The notes under the pieces were generated by a model. The model was given only the letters and a program-made list of their open reading frames with translations, was not told the origin of the DNA and ran no database searches. DNA of 21,823 bases from Umbelopsis ramanniana AG (lineage: Eukaryota > Mucoromycota > Umbelopsidomycetes > Umbelopsidales > Umbelopsidaceae): NCBI RefSeq assembly GCF_025399195.1, contig NW_026252202.1, positions 1 to 21,823 on the forward strand. The letters run 5' to 3'. Every line of letters starts with the position of its first letter. Within the stretch, counting starts at the first letter, position 1. This document shows, piece by piece, positions 19,560-21,823 of the stretch. The translations under genes and the position numbers were made by a program.

Positions 19560-20948
19560 CTATACTCTAGTACTTTTTCCTGGTTTCTTCCCGAAAAGAT
19601 CAAATCCTCTTTCCCTGCCCTTCTTAACGTTGATTACGCTTTTGCTACGTGGGCGTTTGTACTTGTCTCCGTCCGAGCCACTGTTATCTCCGTCGCTCAT
19701 GGGACTTCCTGCACGCAATTTGAGGGTATCATCGGTGGTTATGTCCCGTTGGTGATAGGAAAATTGAACATCCAGAAGTTGTCGTGAGAATTCGTGAATC
19801 ATGGATTTCAATAACTCATGGCGACGGCGAGACGTATTTGGCACTGTAACATGCGGGTTGGTATACAAGAGATTGTGTTGTCGTTCAAGATATTGAAGTA
19901 GTAAATTGACGGCAATGTTGCGAGCTTCAGTGCTGTAATGTGTAGTCAGCTCTCCTATGATTAATAATTTGGACGGGCCGGCAAAAATAAAAAAGTGAAG
20001 GGCATTAGGATGTCATGCATATTAATCGCATCATGATAAATTATACGGTTCAGAACTTACCGCATGTGGCAACCATGGCATCCCAAGTCGGACCATTCAT
20101 GAAGCGATGAAAACTACCATCCAATAATGCAAACACAGCACGTTTTGCACTTACGAAACATCCATTCAGTTGCTCGTCTTGGATAGCGGTGGTCACCGTC
20201 CGAATGACCTTATCGTCCAAGTTGACCTCAAAGTGACTATTCCTACTTAGGTATGTTTCATAGATGTGTTGGGCGGTGGCCAATTGTTGCGCCTTGCTGA
20301 TGTATGAGAACCCCTCGTATTGCTCAACCTCTACAAAAAAGAACTGGAGGTTTACAAGGGGTGAGACGATGCAAATGTCAATGAACCCCTCAGTGATGGT
20401 CGTTTCGGCTGCCTTACCAGATTCTCACTACTGTATTCATCCAACAGATGATACAACAGAAAACATAATGGGACCTTGCTTTGCAACATGGCCTTTAAAC
20501 CCTCCTTTCTAATTTCCTGAACACAGATGTCCATAGGAGCTTGTTCGCCAAAAAAGCTGTCAAGTTTCTTGCTGCTTTTCGACGTCTTGACTTTGTACAC
20601 GGTATGCACATCGAAATTGGCGGAAAATGCTGCGCGAGACGAGAACGATGTGGTACTGCCAATGGAGGGAGAACGATACCTTGTCACAGGCTGCTGCGGT
20701 GGGTCGGGAAAGTACTGGGTGTGTTCCGAGGTTGGCGTATTGGCATTGGACGAAACCGGCGTTCGTTGAAGATGGAGTTCACTTAACGCATCGTTGATGT
20801 TAGAGGAGCGCCGGCTGAGGGATAGTTTATGGATGGATTTGGGAGTCCGTGGGGACAGGATGGAGTCTTCGGCAATGGGTGTTCTTGATTCAAGTGACAG
20901 GTGAGATGGCCGATTCCTCACTGACTTGGAGACAACTTCGGATTGCAT
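19560..20948 (-). CDS. RGS-domain regulator of G-protein signalling
   Basis: RGS proteins speed GTP hydrolysis by heterotrimeric G-alpha subunits and so damp pheromone, nutrient or stress signalling. Three exons, 20948-20418, 20343-20061 and 19954-19560, give 402 residues. Residues 1-115 are Ser/Pro-rich with possible proline-directed phosphosites (ILSPRTPKS). The RGS domain spans about 139-272: FLLYHLLDEYSSENLFFFVEV carries the hallmark S-x-E-N-L ahead of an aromatic, then AQHIYETYLS, FEVNLDDKV and AVFALLDGSFHRFM, the helix that closes the domain. The splice site after SENL falls inside the domain. The tail (273-402) has a helical segment (NIAVNLLLQYLERQ) and a very basic end (KYKRPRSKSVINVKKGRERG) that could bind membrane or nucleus. 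No DEP, PX or membrane helix is present, unlike Sst2 or Rax1 types. The start is the first ATG after stops in frame. Confidence 0.88.
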
Positions 20949-21285
20949 GGTTTTTTTTTGACTTGTCAAAAGTGATCGTCAGGGGTAGAGTGCGAGCGGG
21001 AAAAAATGAAAAAGGAGAGAAGGTGAAAGCCAATCTTAAAAGCAAGTCCAAGGCAAATAAAATAGTAAACTATAAAAAATAATTATGACCTTCAACTATC
21101 GTCAGCTCAAGCCAATGTCATGAGACGGGATATCTTGCACGACATTGAAGTTTACTTCGTTACTGAGTAAAATTTTTTTTTACATTGCTTGCATTAGCAT
21201 TTAACATAAACTGCTGACTTCACAGCTTCATACTTTTGATACACTATTTATGATGAAATTAGCATCTGTATTGCTTGGCTTTGAC

Positions 21286-21308
21286 TATTGACTAGGTTCA
21301 AGTCAATA
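21286..21308. repeat. Inverted repeat TATTGACT-7-AGTCAATA
   Basis: A perfect eight-base inverted repeat with a seven-base spacer, able to form a hairpin or bind a dimeric factor, about 340 bases upstream of the RGS start. One more TTGACT copy lies just before it at 21281-21286. Confidence 0.5.
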
Positions 21309-21437
21309 TCAACCTCTTGCGCCTCCAGCCTTCTGCATTCCCTTTTTCGACGCTAATTTCAAAAGCCGCTTAATTATTTCTTCCAGCGACGGTAGAGTTT
21401 AAAAAAGCGCATCTAAAGTTGGACTCCAACGTCTGAC

Positions 21438-21629
21438 ATGGATGCTATTGTTGGCCACCGCGATAGAAAATCGCTTTTTCATCCAATTGAAAATATGTAT
21501 TCATGCCATGTCGACGTGGTTCAACCTGACCATATTCCATTCATAGGCGGCGGATGGAACACTGGGAAGGAACTAAGAAAAATGTTGTTTGTTGCTATGG
21601 CGCGAACTGAAATTAAACGTTTACTCTAG
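21438..21629 (+). other. Doubtful 63-codon small ORF
   Basis: The start context is good (GACATGG) and the codons look mixed rather than biased. It begins MDAIVGHRDRKSLFHP and contains PDHIPFIGGGWNTGKE, which resembles folded-protein sequence but matches no family I know. It could be a small gene, a remnant of a mobile element, or chance. Confidence 0.2.
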
Positions 21630-21823
21630 GATATGAAGCTTTGATTCAACTACGAAGGGTTAATGGCCAGCCAGCTAGCCAAGACTTTTTTTTTTTTTTA
21701 TCTTCTCCATCTTCTATTTTTTTTTTTTTTATTGGATGTATTTTTAAAAAGCATTATTGCTTTTGCATGAATCGTTGCCCTTTCTTCTTGTTTATATTTT
21801 CTGACTGAGCCGTGAAACTTGAG

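Larger units (their letters stand above)
20949..21823. other. Intergenic, RGS promoter and right end
   Basis: 875 bases upstream of the RGS gene. It holds several long T runs (near 21173, 21687, 21718), an eight-base-stem inverted repeat at 21286-21308, and one doubtful 63-codon plus-strand ORF at 21438-21629. No recognised gene is seen. Confidence 0.5.

Overview
The window looks like nuclear DNA of a filamentous fungus, most likely an early-diverging (Mucoromycota-like) species. I infer this from compact genes split by many short introns (about 58-155 bases, mostly GTAAGT or GTATGT donors and YAG acceptors), pyrimidine-rich leaders, a single-chain carbamoyl-phosphate synthase large subunit with a mitochondrial presequence, and surface proteins with Ser/Thr-rich ectodomains. 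The placement below fungal level is a guess; no rRNA or other marker gene is present. There are nine protein-coding genes with 31 introns. In all eight intron-containing genes the exon lengths add up to an open frame from ATG to stop.

Layout. (1) 704-2390, minus: WBP11-like splicing factor. (2) 2768-5225, plus: epsin, divergent from WBP11 across a 377-base shared promoter. (3) 6207-8584, plus: 14-helix-type MFS (DHA2-like) exporter with eight introns. (4) 9895-13539, plus: large subunit of arginine-specific carbamoyl-phosphate synthase (CPA2 type), with a Gcn4-type site and a 26-residue upstream ORF in its leader. (5) 13862-15221, plus: NOT2 subunit of the CCR4-NOT complex. (6) 15515-16744, minus: single-pass Ser/Thr-rich surface protein resembling a cell-wall sensor. 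(7) 17310-17734, minus: small GPI-anchored-type surface protein. (8) 18010-18967, plus: unrecognised protein with two membrane helices. (9) 19560-20948, minus: RGS-domain regulator of heterotrimeric G proteins. The rest is intergenic sequence with promoter elements, simple repeats and two doubtful small ORFs.

The genes are not one pathway. They are mostly housekeeping (splicing, endocytosis, arginine synthesis, mRNA turnover), with a run of surface and signalling genes in the last third. I see no transposon, CRISPR array, rRNA or convincing tRNA. The most interesting signal is the CPA2 control region. A palindromic ATGAGTCAT site lies upstream of a TATA-like box, and a 26-codon uORF with CPA2-like codon choice is the only AUG before the CPA2 start. 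The known fungal arginine attenuator peptide sits in the leader of the small-subunit gene; this uORF is on the large-subunit gene and lacks the known attenuator core. The second is an epsin carrying many Prk1-type LxxQxTG phosphorylation motifs, one of which is made or broken by the choice between two in-frame splice donors.
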